Below the pieces are notes generated by a model that saw only the letters and a list, made by a program, of their open reading frames with translations, was not told the origin of the DNA and ran no database searches. Below, piece after piece: positions 12,633 to 14,057 of a DNA stretch of 14,057 bases. The translations under genes were made by a program, and so were the position numbers. This DNA is from Anaerolineales bacterium (GTDB lineage Bacteria > Chloroflexota > Anaerolineae > Anaerolineales > JABWBV01), in the NCBI GenBank assembly GCA_027019845.1, contig JALUWE010000171.1, positions 1 to 14,057 on the forward strand, in the 5' to 3' direction. How positions within the stretch are numbered: the stretch's first letter is position 1; each line of letters starts with the position of its first letter.

Positions 12633-14057
12633 ATGTCAGAAAAAAAATGGGTATACCTGTTCGAAGAAGTCGAAGAAGCCGAGGCGTACGCCGGCGATTG
12701 GGAGGGTGTGCGCGCTCTGCTGGGAGGCAAAGGGGCAAATCTGGCCGAAATGACCCGCATCGGCGTGCCCGTCCCCCCTGGCTTCACCGTCACCACCGAG
12801 GCCTGCAACGCCTATCTGGAGGCCGGAGAGCGGTTTCCCGAAGGGCTGTGGGGGCAGGTGCTGGAGGCCATGAAAGCCGTCGAGCAGAAGACCGGTAAAA
12901 AATTCGGCGATCCCGCCAATCCGCTGCTGGTTTCCTGCCGCTCCGGCGCCAAATTCTCCATGCCCGGCATGATGGACACCGTGCTCAACCTGGGCCTGAA
13001 CGACGAGACCGCCGGGGGCATGGTCGAACTGACCGACGACGAGCGCTTCGTGTACGACGCGTACCGCCGCCTGGTGCAGATGTTCGGCTCGGTGGTGCTG
13101 GGCATCGACGACGAAGCCTTCGAGCATCCGCTGGAAGCGTACAAGCAGGCCAAAGGCTACCAGAACGACACCGATATGACCGCCGAGGACTGGAAAGCCC
13201 TCACCGAACGGTTCAAAGCGGTGATCAAAGAGCACATGGGTTTTGATTTTCCGCAAGACCCCTACGAGCAGCTACGGCTGGCGACCGAGGCGGTGTTCAA
13301 ATCCTGGAACGGCAAACGCGCGGTGGACTACCGCAACGCGGCTGGCATCCGCCACGACCTGGGCACCGCGGTCAACATCGTCACCATGGTGTTCGGCAAC
13401 ATGGGCTGGGATTCCGGCACGGGCGTGGCCTTCACCCGCGACCCGTCCACCGGCGAACACGTGCTGTACGGCGATTACCTGCTCAACGCGCAGGGCGAAG
13501 ACGTGGTGGCCGGTATCCGCAACACCAAGCCGATCTCCGAAATGGCCTCGGACCTCCCCGAAGCTTACCGGGAATTCGTGGAAATATGCGACAAGCTCGA
13601 AAAGCACTACCGCGAGATGCAGGACGTGGAGTTCACCATCGAGCGCGGTAAACTGTGGATGTTGCAAACCCGTGACGGCAAGCGCACCGCCAAAGCCGCG
13701 GTCAAAATCGCGGTGGACATGGCGAACGAGGGCCTGATCAGCCGCGAGGAGGCGGTGCTGCGCGTCACCCCCGAACAGGTGGACACCCTGCTGCACCCCC
13801 AGTTCGTGGACGCATCCAAGAAAGCCGCGCAGGCCGATGGCCGCCTGTTCGCCACCGGCGTGAATGCCTCCCCTGGCGCGGCGGTCGGTCGGGTGTACTT
13901 CGACGCGGACACCGCGGAACACAAGGCCAAAGAAGAAGGCCAGGACGTGATCATGGTGCGCCCCTTCACCAAACCGGACGACGTTCACGGGATGCTGGCC
14001 GCCAAAGGCATCCTGACCAGCGAGGGCGGGGCCACCTCACACGCGGCCGTGGTCGCC
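12633..14057 (+). CDS. ppdK: Pyruvate, phosphate dikinase, N-terminal part (cut by window end)
   Basis: The frame from the ATG at 12633 stays open for 475 codons to the last base of the window, about half of the usual 870-900 residues. The enzyme interconverts pyruvate, ATP and phosphate with phosphoenolpyruvate, AMP and diphosphate, serving gluconeogenesis or PPi-linked glycolysis. Seen are the N-terminal ATP-grasp region with GGKGANLAEM (31-40), SCRSGAKFSMPGMMDTVLNLGLN (101-123), GIRHDLGTAVNIVTMVFGNMG (238-258), TGVAFTRDPSTGE (263-275) and LWMLQTRDGKRT (341-352). The phosphohistidine domain follows, with ASPGAAVGRV and the catalytic H470 in GGATSHAAVVA, preceded by T468, the site regulated by phosphorylation in plants. 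The C-terminal PEP/pyruvate-binding barrel lies beyond the window. GGAGG (12621-12625) seven bases upstream supports the start. Confidence 0.96.
   Translation, partial: MSEKKWVYLFEEVEEAEAYAGDWEGVRALLGGKGANLAEMTRIGVPVPPGFTVTTEACNAYLEAGERFPEGLWGQVLEAMKAVEQKTGKKFGDPANPLLVSCRSGAKFSMPGMMDTVLNLGLNDETAGGMVELTDDERFVYDAYRRLVQMFGSVVLGIDDEAFEHPLEAYKQAKGYQNDTDMTAEDWKALTERFKAVIKEHMGFDFPQDPYEQLRLATEAVFKSWNGKRAVDYRNAAGIRHDLGTAVNIVTMVFGNMGWDSGTGVAFTRDPSTGEHVLYGDYLLNAQGEDVVAGIRNTKPISEMASDLPEAYREFVEICDKLEKHYREMQDVEFTIERGKLWMLQTRDGKRTAKAAVKIAVDMANEGLISREEAVLRVTPEQVDTLLHPQFVDASKKAAQADGRLFATGVNASPGAAVGRVYFDADTAEHKAKEEGQDVIMVRPFTKPDDVHGMLAAKGILTSEGGATSHAAVVA

Overview
The window is about 14 kb of GC-rich bacterial chromosome with 11 protein genes, none of them a mobile-element or phage gene. 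Gene content suggests a bacterium of the Chloroflexota, most likely Anaerolineae-like. The reasons are Pro/Thr-rich 'PTPTP' linkers behind membrane anchors, an MXAN_6640-type surface metallopeptidase, a T-box-controlled serS, ppdK, and many intergenic short repeats of the 'TCATTCTGAG...GAAGAATCT' kind. This taxonomic placement is inference; no rRNA or tRNA gene is present to settle it.

Layout. Bases 2-3858 (+ strand) hold a large glycogen-debranching/GH63-like glycosidase whose N-terminus may be cut by the window edge, a membrane-anchored N-acetylmuramoyl-L-alanine amidase, and a small acidic protein of unknown function, closed by a clear intrinsic terminator. Bases 3907-4697 have no gene and are filled with repeats, including a roughly 230 bp MITE-like element with 12 bp perfect terminal inverted repeats and a central 28 bp palindrome. 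Bases 4698-7154 (- strand) hold a flavin-reductase-like protein, a DUF456 membrane protein and seryl-tRNA synthetase. serS has an extended -10 promoter, a T-box leader and a strong leader terminator at 7172-7476, so its transcription should respond to uncharged tRNA-Ser. Bases 7634-11927 (- strand) hold a compact cluster: a 1-pyrroline-5-carboxylate dehydrogenase-like aldehyde dehydrogenase, a 78-aa two-helix membrane protein (ATGA overlap), a CPBP intramembrane protease (directly abutting), and a probable lipoprotein metallopeptidase starting with TTG. Bases 11928-12632 are again gene-free and repeat-packed. The window ends inside ppdK (pyruvate, phosphate dikinase, + strand), open at the right edge after the catalytic His.

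The genes are mostly housekeeping, cell-envelope and central-carbon functions, and I found no defence, CRISPR or biosynthetic system. The unusual content is between the genes. Several unrelated tandem arrays have a 7-nt unit (GTRKTCA, ACCCAAT, GRAGTAR, ACGCACT), resembling in form the short tandemly repeated repetitive (STRR) heptamers of cyanobacteria. One dispersed element (TCCGCTCAGGATGCAAT + ACCCAAT heptamers + TCTCGATT) sits in the same orientation upstream of both the serS T-box promoter and ppdK. Both aldehyde dehydrogenase and ppdK carry A/C-rich, G/U-poor leaders directly before their Shine-Dalgarno sites.
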